Positions 28,401-39,050 of a DNA stretch of 64,000 nt are shown here, one piece after another. The translations under genes were made by a program, and so were the position numbers. Numbering within the stretch: the stretch's first letter is position 1; every line of letters begins with the position of its first letter. This DNA comes from Halorhabdus utahensis DSM 12940 (GTDB taxonomy: Archaea; Halobacteriota; Halobacteria; Halobacteriales; Haloarculaceae): NCBI RefSeq assembly GCF_000023945.1, contig NC_013158.1, forward strand, positions 2,666,001 to 2,730,000, given 5' to 3'. Below the pieces are notes generated by a model. That model did no database searches. It was not told the origin of the DNA and saw only the letters and a program-made list of their open reading frames with translations.

Positions 28401-31400
28401 GTCGTCACACCGGCGGCGCATGGGAGGACTCGCTGTCACAGTCGTTCCCGCAGTATCCCTGTGCGACCGACAAACAGTGCTGGGACTTCGACGACCGGTC
28501 GCTCGAGACGGACTTCGATCGTGAACGTGAGTACGTCAGGGAGTCCGATCGCACGTCGATAACCTACCGGAGCCACGACCAACCCTGGCCGCAGTTGACG
28601 GTCACCGAGTCCGGCAAAGTCCAGTCCCTGCAAACCCTCTCGGTGTCGATCGAGCCGGCACGCGGCGGCGGGGACGCGCTCGTCCTGGCCGAGGGCGATC
28701 GGCATCCGGACACTGAGGCCGAATACCCCTACGAATTCTACGTGTCCGTCCCGGGCTCGCCCCGGTCGGTGAGTCTCACCTTCCAGGGACCGAAATACGA
28801 GGTCGAGGGCGAGGTCGTGACCCTCGACGATCAGTCGCCGCTGAAAGAATCGTGGTCGGTCTCGGCCGGCAACGACGACCCGGTGGTGATCACCGCACCG
28901 GGCGACGGCAGCGTCGGCTTTCTCACCGTCCGCTTCCGGTTCCCCGGCGAGCCGAACATGGAGGGCAGACGCAAGCTGTCCCTGCTGGAGATCTGTGGCT
29001 CGGCGGTCGATCTGGCGAACCCGCCGACCGGGACCGATTCACGCGTCGAGCAAGCGCGCGATCGCCTGGAAGCCTTATCGGAGCGCGGCCAGGTTCTCGA
29101 ACCCGACACCGACTACCGGCTGGAAGTGGTCACCGCCACTGACGCGGACGGCCGCGGGGACTTCGAGTACGACGAGACGACCTATCGTGCCCACTACTTC
29201 GACTTCCACACTGCCGGGCCGCCGGGACTGGAGACACCTGAAAAGCCCGGGGAACCGCCCGAGAGTGGGACGGAGGGCAAACAGTCCAGTGGTCTGGCGA
29301 CGCTGGCCCGGTACGTCGATCAGACGACGCCGGCCACGATCCCTGCCGAGGGCGAGCGCCCGCCATTGCCCCGCCCGGTCTACCGCACCGACCCCATCGG
29401 CGCGGACTTCGACGTCGACTACGTCGATCAGCAGTACCGCATGGCGAAACGCGATCTCACGCTGCACCTCTACGACGACAACGATCGACCGGTTCGGGAC
29501 GCCCGCGGCCGACTGGTCCTCGTCGACGACGAGTGGGGGTCGACGCCCGAACTGTTGCTTGACCGCGCCACAGCCCGGTGGCTCGCGACCGTGGGCGAGA
29601 GCCCGTGCCTCGACGACGACGGCATCCGGATCGAGGCGACGAAACGCCTCGAACGCGCCGCCGAGGAGCGCGTGCTCGAACCCGACGCGGTCCACGAAGC
29701 GCGTGTGAAGCCCCTCCTCTTCCGTGAGCGTTTCGATCAGGGGACCGACGCGTGGTCGGCCACCGGCGGCTCGTGGGGACTGGACGTCCACGACGGGTTC
29801 GACGGGGACAGCGGCACGCTCCAGGGCGATACGCTCGGCGTCTCCGGCGGCGTCGTCGGGAATCTCCGGGCGGGGTTGGACACGGTTACGATCGAAACCC
29901 AGAGCGGGACCGAAGGGTTCGGTATCGACGCACTTGACGCCGGCGACGACGAGATCACGCTCGACCGAACGCCGAGCGTGGCGGGTCCGGTCGAGTGGTC
30001 GGTCCCGGCGCGGTCGGTCGCCGTCCAGACCGGGTCGACCGGCGGCGAACGCTTCCGGCTCACCGATCCGCCGACGTTCGGTGGCGACCCGCCCACCGAG
30101 TGGACCGACTACCGGGTGGCGGCGACGGTTCGCGTCCGGAGCGGCGGCTCGGGCGCGGTCGGGATCACGGTCCGAGACACGGGCAGCGATCGGTACCGCT
30201 TCGAACTCGACACCGGCGGGACGCGACGGCTCGTCCGCGTCGAGAACGGGAGCGTCGCCGAAACCTGGGAGGCTTCGGGCGGCTGCGACCCCGGGAGAGA
30301 CTACCGGGTCGCCGTCGAGGTGATCGGCGACGAGCTACAGGTCCTCGTCGACGACGAACGCCAGGCGTTCGACGAGGCGTCGGTCGTCACCGTGACCGAT
30401 GCGGATGGGGCTGACAGCGGGACCGTCGGACTCTACGCGGATACACCGGACGCCCAGTTCGACGACATCCGGATCGACGACTTCCGGGCGGGTGCGCCGG
30501 TCGCCTACCGCTTTGCGTTCACGACGTCACTGTTCGCCGACGCTCGCCACCACCTCCAGAGCTTCGACGACGTCGTCTGGCCGGGATCCTACCCCGCGAG
30601 CGAACTGAGCGGCGTGACCAGCGTCGCCCTCGGCGACGACACGTCTTCCGGTGAGTTCCGGGACTTCCGGTCGGTCGCAACGGCGCTGTCCGCCGGCGAG
30701 GTCGATCGCATGGAGGTCACCCGACTCGACGACGACGGCACGAGCAAGGGCCTGTTCGTCAACTCGCCGGAACCGATCGACTGGGAGACGACGGCCATCG
30801 AGCTGGAACGTGGCCCGCGATTCGATCACCAATCCGAACCACCCGAGCAACTCAAACTGACCGATGCCGACCCCGGCGCGGCCGACGTGAGGGCACTGCT
30901 CCGGTCGGATGGCGACCTGCGTGACTACGTGATCGAGTCACGTCGGCCCGGCGCGGGCTTCGATCCGTGGCTGGTCGAGGACGGCCCGTCGCTCGATGCT
31001 GACCTCGACGAAGTCGGAACGGGAACCTGGGCGTTCGACGGCAGTGTCACGGGCCAGACCGGTGGGACGCTCTCCCTGCTTGGTGACGCCGGTGATTCGA
31101 CCGTCGCCGAGGTCACTGTCAGTACCGGTGACGCGACGACTGGCTTGCGCTTTCGCCGCACAGCGGCCGACAGTCACTACCGGTTCGTCGGCGACAGTGA
31201 CGGTCTCCAGTTGCTTCGAACCGACGGGAGCGAGACCGTCCTCTGGGAGGGCGGCCCGTCGCTCACTGCCGACACCGCCCGGACGCTCACGGTCGAACTC
31301 GTCGACGGACGGATCCGGGGGCGTGTCGACGGCGTCCCCTGTTTCGACGTCGCCGATCCCGGCCAGGGCGGTCTCGGCCGGACCGGCCCGACAGTTGCGG

Positions 31401-32404
31401 ACGGCACTGCGACCGTCGAGACGTTCCGGACGGGAGAGGACGCCGTCGTGACGACGCTCGATCGACGCGAGTTCGAGACGTCAGGTCTCGGCGACTGGGA
31501 CATCGTCGACGAACCGCCCTACACCACCCAGGAGTCCGACTGGCACGTGAGTAACGGTCGGCTTCGCCAGACGAGCAACATCTACGGGTTCGTCGGCGGC
31601 GACTACAACGCACCGGGGACCTACGCCGTCACCGGCGAGGAATGGGACGACTACCGGGTCACGGCCCGTCTCTCGGCGGGCGACAACGACGCGATCGGAC
31701 TCATGTTCCGGTACCGCGACGACGGGAACTGCTACCGGTTCTCGATGGACAACCAGCGGAGTTACCGCCGGCTGATCGCCCGGATCGACGGCGAAGTGCG
31801 CCTTCTCTGGTCCGACGAAGGCACGGGCTATGAGTCCGGTCGGGAGTATCTGCTGACCGTCGAATGCGTCGGTGATCGCCTCCGTGGCTATCTCGACGGC
31901 GAGGAACTGTTCGACGTCCGCGACCGATCGCACGCGAGCGGCCAGGTTGGCTGTTATACCCGCGCCAACGAGGACGCCTCGTTCCACGACCTCCAGGTGA
32001 CCGCGCCGGCGGACACCTGGCGGGAGTACCATCGCTTCGGCGAGCAACCCCCGATGCCGGCGGGGACGCGCGTCTCGATCGCCGACTCCCCGCCGTCCTG
32101 GGTCGGCGAGGCGCGCACCGACCATCACCAGCCCAGTTCGGGTCGGCCGTTGCCGACGGGACAGACAGTCCTGCGGGTCCGCGACCCAGACGGGGAGAGT
32201 ACCCATGTCCGGGCGTTCCGTGACGCCACGTACACGGCAACGTCCGTCGACGTCCTGCGGAGCGAAGACGGGACCGGGCTGGTGTTGTACGATTCGAACG
32301 GCCTCGATCCGGGTGCGTATCGACTCACTCTCTCGCCGGATGGCTCGGACAGTCCACTGGACGGGCCAGTCAGCCTGGACCTGCCGTGGGTTCCCCGGTC
32401 GTAG
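25469..32404 (+). CDS. Giant beta-rich protein (DUF6603-like N-half, three ConA-like modules)
   Basis: 2311 aa without signal peptide or TM helices. Residues about 1-830 are regular alternating beta strands with an LWATGLSLYGFQGLFAS motif and WY-rich loop, resembling the large bacterial DUF6603-type domain (recognised by pattern, not searched). A Pro/Asp-rich linker follows. Residues about 1415-1670, 1840-1990 and 2000-2185 are three related concanavalin/DUF1080-like modules, each with the order DYRVxA-x-V-x-G-(x)n-YRF-(x)n-L-x-V-(x)n-VD-G-x-x-x-F. The C-terminal ~120 residues form a further beta domain. It is the last gene of the operon. It could be a structural or adhesive partner of the PLD enzyme; this is inference. 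Confidence 0.78.
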   Translation: MSPDTVYRPLGEYFEQSWPDAFPELPTDGALDEIYIEPPGLTSDDATALSSSLMFEQELALSVQGFDAVELLLAPGGLGTAVDFEIQVEPAFAFRIVDVPVALRLDDDLLQPVKPVSGSGGNAFEPDPNADAVEVTIATATVEIDGSGNVELDFDSSISLPPCMVGDSGLVIEATNLELYLGSGSPAGKPDGWRGVTLQSASLYLPDPLSQSVGTISISDAALGNGGFSGTVSTTWSPGKQVDLFGMDATLQSVSLTFVQNALTESTIKGTMTIPFFDDPVDIEIGIDLDGGLGVTLAGSQGALQTIEKEYFTLELHRIGFEIGDDTSAVLLGGVIDPKTDQMDADLSMPGVDIEELRVDSEGNVDIEGGWIELGDQYQAKVAGFGLEVTKFGFGKTDDGGKWVGFSGGIDLIKGISAGASVKGLRFEWGGDRDSMEVSLDGVGLEFEIPGTLKFKGEVSWEGQTFRGDIDLELIALDMTIDAELVFGTVTKNGSEFEYMGVYLDAQLPAGIPLWATGLSLYGFQGLFASQMEPDKTEGEKWYSVEEGESWYHNADPAGVVPLGEQWEPTEGSMGFGAGTTISTAPDSGLSVATDVLLAVVFPGPVIMVQGRADMMKPGAEVPDDAPFQALAVIDGRAGSLTLGIDAKYKEGDQGQLLDIAASVEAFFSFSDPGAWYLNIGKKEPRDARVRASALSVFTAESYFMLNPSRVATGIWYGYDKSWSFGPLSLTLEAWLDANAVLNFEPAHFTGSLHLHGKAALKAFGVGIGLTVDAKIAAEVFDPFHLKGEFSASLSTPWSLPDPSATVTLEWGPTKDPPSLPEVVDEAGVGHEKLASTWSATQAVGPKTVSSAEPTSKPSDGPAADAPVVPQDPRPEVTFARPVHDESSVTEDPSPPNPAREVIGDPAKNEGPVDARYALTQLRLLEYDGNSWSAVEDVGGDWAPMPAQPKHGQGKQGADPDLVQTKLHLFARTPFAYSRHTGGAWEDSLSQSFPQYPCATDKQCWDFDDRSLETDFDREREYVRESDRTSITYRSHDQPWPQLTVTESGKVQSLQTLSVSIEPARGGGDALVLAEGDRHPDTEAEYPYEFYVSVPGSPRSVSLTFQGPKYEVEGEVVTLDDQSPLKESWSVSAGNDDPVVITAPGDGSVGFLTVRFRFPGEPNMEGRRKLSLLEICGSAVDLANPPTGTDSRVEQARDRLEALSERGQVLEPDTDYRLEVVTATDADGRGDFEYDETTYRAHYFDFHTAGPPGLETPEKPGEPPESGTEGKQSSGLATLARYVDQTTPATIPAEGERPPLPRPVYRTDPIGADFDVDYVDQQYRMAKRDLTLHLYDDNDRPVRDARGRLVLVDDEWGSTPELLLDRATARWLATVGESPCLDDDGIRIEATKRLERAAEERVLEPDAVHEARVKPLLFRERFDQGTDAWSATGGSWGLDVHDGFDGDSGTLQGDTLGVSGGVVGNLRAGLDTVTIETQSGTEGFGIDALDAGDDEITLDRTPSVAGPVEWSVPARSVAVQTGSTGGERFRLTDPPTFGGDPPTEWTDYRVAATVRVRSGGSGAVGITVRDTGSDRYRFELDTGGTRRLVRVENGSVAETWEASGGCDPGRDYRVAVEVIGDELQVLVDDERQAFDEASVVTVTDADGADSGTVGLYADTPDAQFDDIRIDDFRAGAPVAYRFAFTTSLFADARHHLQSFDDVVWPGSYPASELSGVTSVALGDDTSSGEFRDFRSVATALSAGEVDRMEVTRLDDDGTSKGLFVNSPEPIDWETTAIELERGPRFDHQSEPPEQLKLTDADPGAADVRALLRSDGDLRDYVIESRRPGAGFDPWLVEDGPSLDADLDEVGTGTWAFDGSVTGQTGGTLSLLGDAGDSTVAEVTVSTGDATTGLRFRRTAADSHYRFVGDSDGLQLLRTDGSETVLWEGGPSLTADTARTLTVELVDGRIRGRVDGVPCFDVADPGQGGLGRTGPTVADGTATVETFRTGEDAVVTTLDRREFETSGLGDWDIVDEPPYTTQESDWHVSNGRLRQTSNIYGFVGGDYNAPGTYAVTGEEWDDYRVTARLSAGDNDAIGLMFRYRDDGNCYRFSMDNQRSYRRLIARIDGEVRLLWSDEGTGYESGREYLLTVECVGDRLRGYLDGEELFDVRDRSHASGQVGCYTRANEDASFHDLQVTAPADTWREYHRFGEQPPMPAGTRVSIADSPPSWVGEARTDHHQPSSGRPLPTGQTVLRVRDPDGESTHVRAFRDATYTATSVDVLRSEDGTGLVLYDSNGLDPGAYRLTLSPDGSDSPLDGPVSLDLPWVPRS

Positions 32405-32511
32405 GGGGACTCCGTCGGTCGTTCACTCGTTCCGTCCTTGGCGCAGCCGACCACGGACGCGCGGCTATCAAAACTACCATGTTTTACCGCATCGAGGGTA
32501 CTGGTACGACG

Positions 32512-33639
32512 ATGTGCCCCGTGACTGACGCACCCGACCGCGAATATACCGACGACTATCCCGAAAAGACGCTGTACATCCCCGGACCGACCGAGGTCCG
32601 TGAGGACGTTATCGAGGAGATGGCCCAGCCGATGTTCGGCCACCGGATGGATCGGATGACCGACCTCTACACCACGATCGTCGAGGACACCAAGGACTTC
32701 CTCGATACCGACAACGAGGTCATCATCCTGACGGGGTCGGGGACGGAATTCTGGGAGGCCTCGACGCTGAACCTCGTCGACGAGAAGATCCTCGTGCCGA
32801 CCTGCGGGAGCTTCAGCGAACGCCACGCCAACGTCGCCGAGCGCCTGGGCAAGGACGTTGATCGCCTGGAGTACGAGTGGGGTGAGGCGATCAAGCCCGA
32901 AGACGTTCGCGAGGCCATCGAGGAAAGCGACAACGAATACGACGTCGTCGCTAGCGTGATGAACGAGTCCTCGACCGGCGTCCGCAACCCGATCGAGGAG
33001 ATCGGCGACGTCGTCGCGGAGTACCCGGACACCTACTTCGTCGTCGACGCCGTGAGCGCGCTGGGGGGCGATTACGTCGACATCGACGAGCACAACATCG
33101 ACGTGATCTTCACCTCGACCCAGAAGGCCTTCGCGATGCCGCCGGGGCTGGCGATCTGTGTCGTGAGTAGCGAGGCCTACGAGCGCGAGATCGAGAAAGA
33201 CAGTGCCTCGTGGTACGGCGGGTTCCAGCGCTGCCTGGACTACTACGACCGGAAGGGCCAGACCCACTCGACGCCGGCCATCCCCATCATGTTGGCCTAC
33301 CGCAAGCAGATGAAACACATGCTGGAGGAGGGCCATCACGCCAGGGACGAGCGCCACCGCGAGATGACCGAGTACGTCCACGAGTGGGCGCGCGAACACT
33401 TCGACCTGTTCGCCGAGGAAGGCTATCGCTCTCAGACGGTCTCCTGTATCGAGAACACGCAGGGCATCGACGTGGCAGCGACCATCGAGGAAGTCTCGGC
33501 GGAGTACGACATGGTGTTCTCGAACGGGTATGGCTCCCAACTCGGCGAGAAGACCTTCCGGATCGGGCACATGGGCGAACACGACCTCGAGAGCATCCGT
33601 GAGTTGACTGAAGCCATTGAGGACGTGGCCGGTCTGTGA
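32512..33639 (+). CDS. PLP-dependent class V aminotransferase (alanine/serine-glyoxylate type)
   Basis: 375 aa from ATG 32512; ATG 32479 and a GTG at 32386 are in frame, but the family's conserved start LYIPGPTEVREDV lies soon after 32512. The catalytic lysine is in FTSTQKAFAMPPGLA (about residue 204), the PLP-Asp in VVDAVSALGG, and the phosphate-binding turn in GSGTEFWEAS. Class V members transaminate alanine or serine with glyoxylate, or act as phosphoserine aminotransferase-like SerC replacements. Which substrate applies is not resolved. It is monocistronic. Confidence 0.87.
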   Translation: MCPVTDAPDREYTDDYPEKTLYIPGPTEVREDVIEEMAQPMFGHRMDRMTDLYTTIVEDTKDFLDTDNEVIILTGSGTEFWEASTLNLVDEKILVPTCGSFSERHANVAERLGKDVDRLEYEWGEAIKPEDVREAIEESDNEYDVVASVMNESSTGVRNPIEEIGDVVAEYPDTYFVVDAVSALGGDYVDIDEHNIDVIFTSTQKAFAMPPGLAICVVSSEAYEREIEKDSASWYGGFQRCLDYYDRKGQTHSTPAIPIMLAYRKQMKHMLEEGHHARDERHREMTEYVHEWAREHFDLFAEEGYRSQTVSCIENTQGIDVAATIEEVSAEYDMVFSNGYGSQLGEKTFRIGHMGEHDLESIRELTEAIEDVAGL

Positions 33640-33686
33640 GAATTGGCGGCAGTAATGTGAGCGAGTCGGACACAGTTGCACGGTGG

Positions 33687-33697
33687 GATTTGAGTTA
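33687..33697 (+). repeat. 11-bp direct repeat flanking the fic gene (first copy)
   Basis: GATTTGAGTTA occurs here upstream of the fic gene and again at 34968-34978, six bp after its stop. A shorter TTGAGTTA copy is at 35055-35062. The sequence after the repeats is also loosely similar (CTGTCCGTCGC versus GCGTCGGTAGC). Confidence 0.5.
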
Positions 33698-33807
33698 CTG
33701 TCCGTCGCTATTGTTTACCTCACATAAATGATGCGGTCGACGTCAGGTTTAATCCCAACTTAAGGGAAACTATTTGACTTAGGCCCCATTTCGTCTTCGT
33801 AATTCCA

Positions 33808-34962
33808 ATGGCCAGGGACGAACTTCCAGACGGGGCACCGGGGAAATACGTCCCGTTCGGACAGCGGTCGTACTATCTTCCGGACGAACTGCCGCCAGCG
33901 GATGGAATCGAACTCAGCTCCGGGTTTCAGGAGACGCTTCAGGATGCGATCTACCAGCTGGGTCGTCTGGAGGGGATCAGTGAGGAAACGGACGCGAGCC
34001 CGATCGTCTACACGTCACTCGTGCGGCGCGAGGCGGTCGAATCGGTCCTCATCGAGGGGGCAGACATCGAACTCGAGGACCTCTTTCGGCCCGAGGACAT
34101 CGACCACGGCGAGACGACCAAAGACATCCGCGAGGGTATCAACTACGAGACGGCCGTTCGGGAGGGGGCCACCCGCGTCTCCGAGACCGGGGAGATCACG
34201 GTCGACTTGCTCAACGACCTGCACGGGACGCTCATGGCGGGTGTTCGTGACGAGGGACATGACGCGGGTGCGTTTCGGACGGCCCCGGTCCACATTCCGC
34301 CGCCTGAGCCACACTTGACACCGTTCGTTCCACCTGCCGCCACGAAGGTGCCCCACCTCATGGACAACCTCGTGGCGTACATCCAGGACGGTGGTGCCTA
34401 TCACGACCTCGTCGACCTGGGTCTTGTTCACTACCAGTTCGAGACGATCCACCCGTACGGCGACGGAAACGGCCGCCTGGGACGATTGTTGATCACACTC
34501 CAGCTCATCCAGCAGGGCTATCTGAGCGATCCGTACCTCTACCCGAGCGCGTATTTCAACGAGCACAAGATCGAGTACGTCAACCGAATGCGCGCGGTGA
34601 GCGAGGAAGGGGCCTGGGAGCCGTGGCTCCAGTTTTTCGTCGACGGTATCCGCCAGCAGGCGGCCGACGCAGTCGCCCGAACGGACGAGCTGCGCGAACT
34701 GCGCCGGGAGTACGAGATGCGCTACGGTCACGAGAAGGCCGCCCGGGATCGGCTGGCGATGCGGCTCTTCCAGTATCCATACGTCACGACGAAGGAAGTC
34801 CAGAAACTGCTCGACGTGTCCCACCAGACCGCCCGGAACGCGATCATGGCTCTGGAGAACGAGGGTGTTCTTCAGGAGACCACCGGGAAGGAGCGCTACC
34901 AGGAATTCAAGGCAGTGGACATCTTCGACATCCTGACCCGGTCGTTCGATGAATCGGCGTAA
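33808..34962 (+). CDS. Fic-domain protein (class II, AMPylase-type) with C-terminal winged helix
   Basis: 384 aa. The active-site motif HPYGDGNGRLGR (about residue 214) matches the Fic consensus HxFx(D/E)GNGRxxR with Tyr for Phe. The inhibitory helix motif (S/T)xxxE(G/N) is present as SVLIEG near residue 77, placing it in class II. The N-terminal PLPPADG region resembles Fic_N. The C-terminal TKEVQKLLDVSHQTARNAI is a helix-turn-helix. Fic enzymes transfer AMP or other nucleotide moieties to target hydroxyls; the target is unknown. No antitoxin gene is adjacent, consistent with self-inhibition. The AT-rich sequence upstream (33700-33790) probably holds the promoter. Confidence 0.9.
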   Translation: MARDELPDGAPGKYVPFGQRSYYLPDELPPADGIELSSGFQETLQDAIYQLGRLEGISEETDASPIVYTSLVRREAVESVLIEGADIELEDLFRPEDIDHGETTKDIREGINYETAVREGATRVSETGEITVDLLNDLHGTLMAGVRDEGHDAGAFRTAPVHIPPPEPHLTPFVPPAATKVPHLMDNLVAYIQDGGAYHDLVDLGLVHYQFETIHPYGDGNGRLGRLLITLQLIQQGYLSDPYLYPSAYFNEHKIEYVNRMRAVSEEGAWEPWLQFFVDGIRQQAADAVARTDELRELRREYEMRYGHEKAARDRLAMRLFQYPYVTTKEVQKLLDVSHQTARNAIMALENEGVLQETTGKERYQEFKAVDIFDILTRSFDESA

Positions 34963-37320
<2,358 letters not shown>

Positions 37321-37421
37321 TCCGGAAGAGCGGGGAACCGTCCGTATCCCGTCTCACTACCCACTCGGCGCGCGTTGTCACATCCCTCGCCCCTATGTCC
37401 GTCCAGCGCCAATAATACGTA

Positions 37422-38174
37422 ATGAGTCTCGAATCGACGGGCACGCTCCACAAGGCCCCACGAACGGATGTTTCACAGAACCAGGGGAAGTTCCGCATCC
37501 ACCTCAACTTTCCCGGGCGCAACCTCCCTGATCACGACGACCACGGGTACGGCCCGCTGGCGACCGTCGTCGAGTCGTTCATGGACCCGGATACGCTCAT
37601 CTCGATGCACCAGCACCGCAACGAGGAGATCATCTCCTGGGTCCCTGCGGGCGTGATGCGCCACGACGACGGCGAGGGGAACAAGCTCGTGACCGATCCC
37701 GAGCACATGATGGTGATGAACGCCGGCAGCGGCTTCTGGCACGAGGAGCGCACGCTCGCCGACGACCCACCGCTGCGGATGCTCCAGATCTTCGTCCGCC
37801 CGCACAGCCTCGACCTCGAACCGGACATCCAGCACGAGCCCATTCCCGAACCCGTCGACAATGAATGGCGACACCTCTTCGGACCCGAGGAGTCCGAGGC
37901 CCCGCTTTCCGTCCGCAACGATGTCCACTTCTACGACACTCACCTCGAAGAGGGCGAGCGCATCGACCTACCGACGGAGCCTGAGTGGGACACGTACTTC
38001 TACGTCTTCGACGGGGCGGTTACCGCCGGGGACACTCACTTTGACAAAACCGAGAGCGGGCTGCTCGTCGACGGGAGCGAGACGACAGTCACCGCCGAGA
38101 CTGAGGCGTTGCTTGTCGCGTTCACCATCGATCCTGACGCGCCGATCACCCGGCAGGGGACGATTGGCCGCTGA
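37422..38174 (+). CDS. Pirin-family cupin protein
   Basis: 250 aa, bicupin. The N-terminal cupin carries the pirin metal site: HDDHGYGPLATVVESFMDPDT and MHQHRNEEIISWVPAGVMRHDD supply the usual His/His/Glu/His ligands, followed by MNAGSGFWHEE. The C-terminal half (THFDKTESGLLVDGSE) is the degenerate second cupin. Pirins are Fe(II) proteins described as quercetinases or as redox-sensing regulators; the role here is not known. It begins 101 bp after ligA on the same strand, with AATAATACG directly upstream. Confidence 0.88.
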   Translation: MSLESTGTLHKAPRTDVSQNQGKFRIHLNFPGRNLPDHDDHGYGPLATVVESFMDPDTLISMHQHRNEEIISWVPAGVMRHDDGEGNKLVTDPEHMMVMNAGSGFWHEERTLADDPPLRMLQIFVRPHSLDLEPDIQHEPIPEPVDNEWRHLFGPEESEAPLSVRNDVHFYDTHLEEGERIDLPTEPEWDTYFYVFDGAVTAGDTHFDKTESGLLVDGSETTVTAETEALLVAFTIDPDAPITRQGTIGR

Positions 38175-38212
38175 GCGGCCGATCGGTTCCGATCCGTCCC
38201 GTCGCGATGGCC

Positions 38213-39049
38213 CTACAGATCGGTCGTCTGGAACCGCCAGTACCCAGCGGCGAGCGGCAGGACGATCCACGCGAGCACGACGATCGCGGCGAAGACAGGC
38301 TCATGATACCAGGGGAGACTCTCGCCGACTTCGCCGGCCGCGAGCGGGAACGAACCAACGATCTCACTGACGACTGGCTGGGCGAGGTTTCGGAGCGCGG
38401 CGAACGGCGACAGTTGGACGAAGACGGCCGCCCACTCCGGCTGTGGCCCGCTCGGCATCGTGAGGCCGTTGAGCAGGTACCGAACGCCGCTGGGGATGAC
38501 CGTCCACAGTTGCATGACGAACAGGAGGAAGACGCCGAAGGAGCCCCCGGCTGAGAGCGTCGTCGATCTGGTGAACGTCGAGATCCCGAGCGCGATCGCG
38601 GTGAACACCAGCGACAGGAGCCAGATCATCCCGAAGGCCCCGGCCAGCGCGACTGGATCGACAGGTGCACCCCGCACGCTCACCACGAGCGGCGCGAGGA
38701 CGAACACCGCGACGAGGACGACCGTCATGACGGCCATCCGACCGACCAGACTCCCGAGGACGATCGTCCGTCGGGAGAAGGGCAGACTCAACAATACGGA
38801 GAGTTCGCCGGTCGCCCGCTTGCCGACGATGTCGGCCTGGCTGATCGTCAGTGCGACGATCGGGGCGAGAATAGCGAACACCGGAATCAGGACCATGGCC
38901 GTTTGGCCGGGGGAGACGAACTCGGGATTGTCGCCGACGATGTAGCCGATGCCGAGGGCGAACAGCGACAGAATCCCGAGCAGGTAGTACAGCTGTCGGT
39001 CCCGCCGGGCGTCGTCGAAGTCCTTGCGGGCGATCTGTAACCACCGCAT
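38213..39049 (-). CDS. ABC-2 type transporter permease (pair 1)
   Basis: 278 aa from the ATG at 39049 (a GTG at 39058 is in frame). Six hydrophobic helices with the N-terminal basic ARKDFDDARRDRQLYYL segment are typical of NosY/ABC-2 permeases. ADIVGKRATGELSVLLSLPFSRRTIVLG is the conserved coupling helix that meets the ATPase. The gene begins one base after the stop of the ATPase gene, forming an exporter pair. Substrate unknown. Confidence 0.88.
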   Translation of the reverse strand: MRWLQIARKDFDDARRDRQLYYLLGILSLFALGIGYIVGDNPEFVSPGQTAMVLIPVFAILAPIVALTISQADIVGKRATGELSVLLSLPFSRRTIVLGSLVGRMAVMTVVLVAVFVLAPLVVSVRGAPVDPVALAGAFGMIWLLSLVFTAIALGISTFTRSTTLSAGGSFGVFLLFVMQLWTVIPSGVRYLLNGLTMPSGPQPEWAAVFVQLSPFAALRNLAQPVVSEIVGSFPLAAGEVGESLPWYHEPVFAAIVVLAWIVLPLAAGYWRFQTTDL

Positions 39050-39050
39050 C

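Noticed and set aside
19162..32404. A complete extracellular contractile injection system
   Set aside because: No sheath, tube, baseplate, spike or AAA+ loading ATPase gene was found within the window. Only the fibre-like repeats suggest a relation. Cdc48 nearby is the normal cellular gene.
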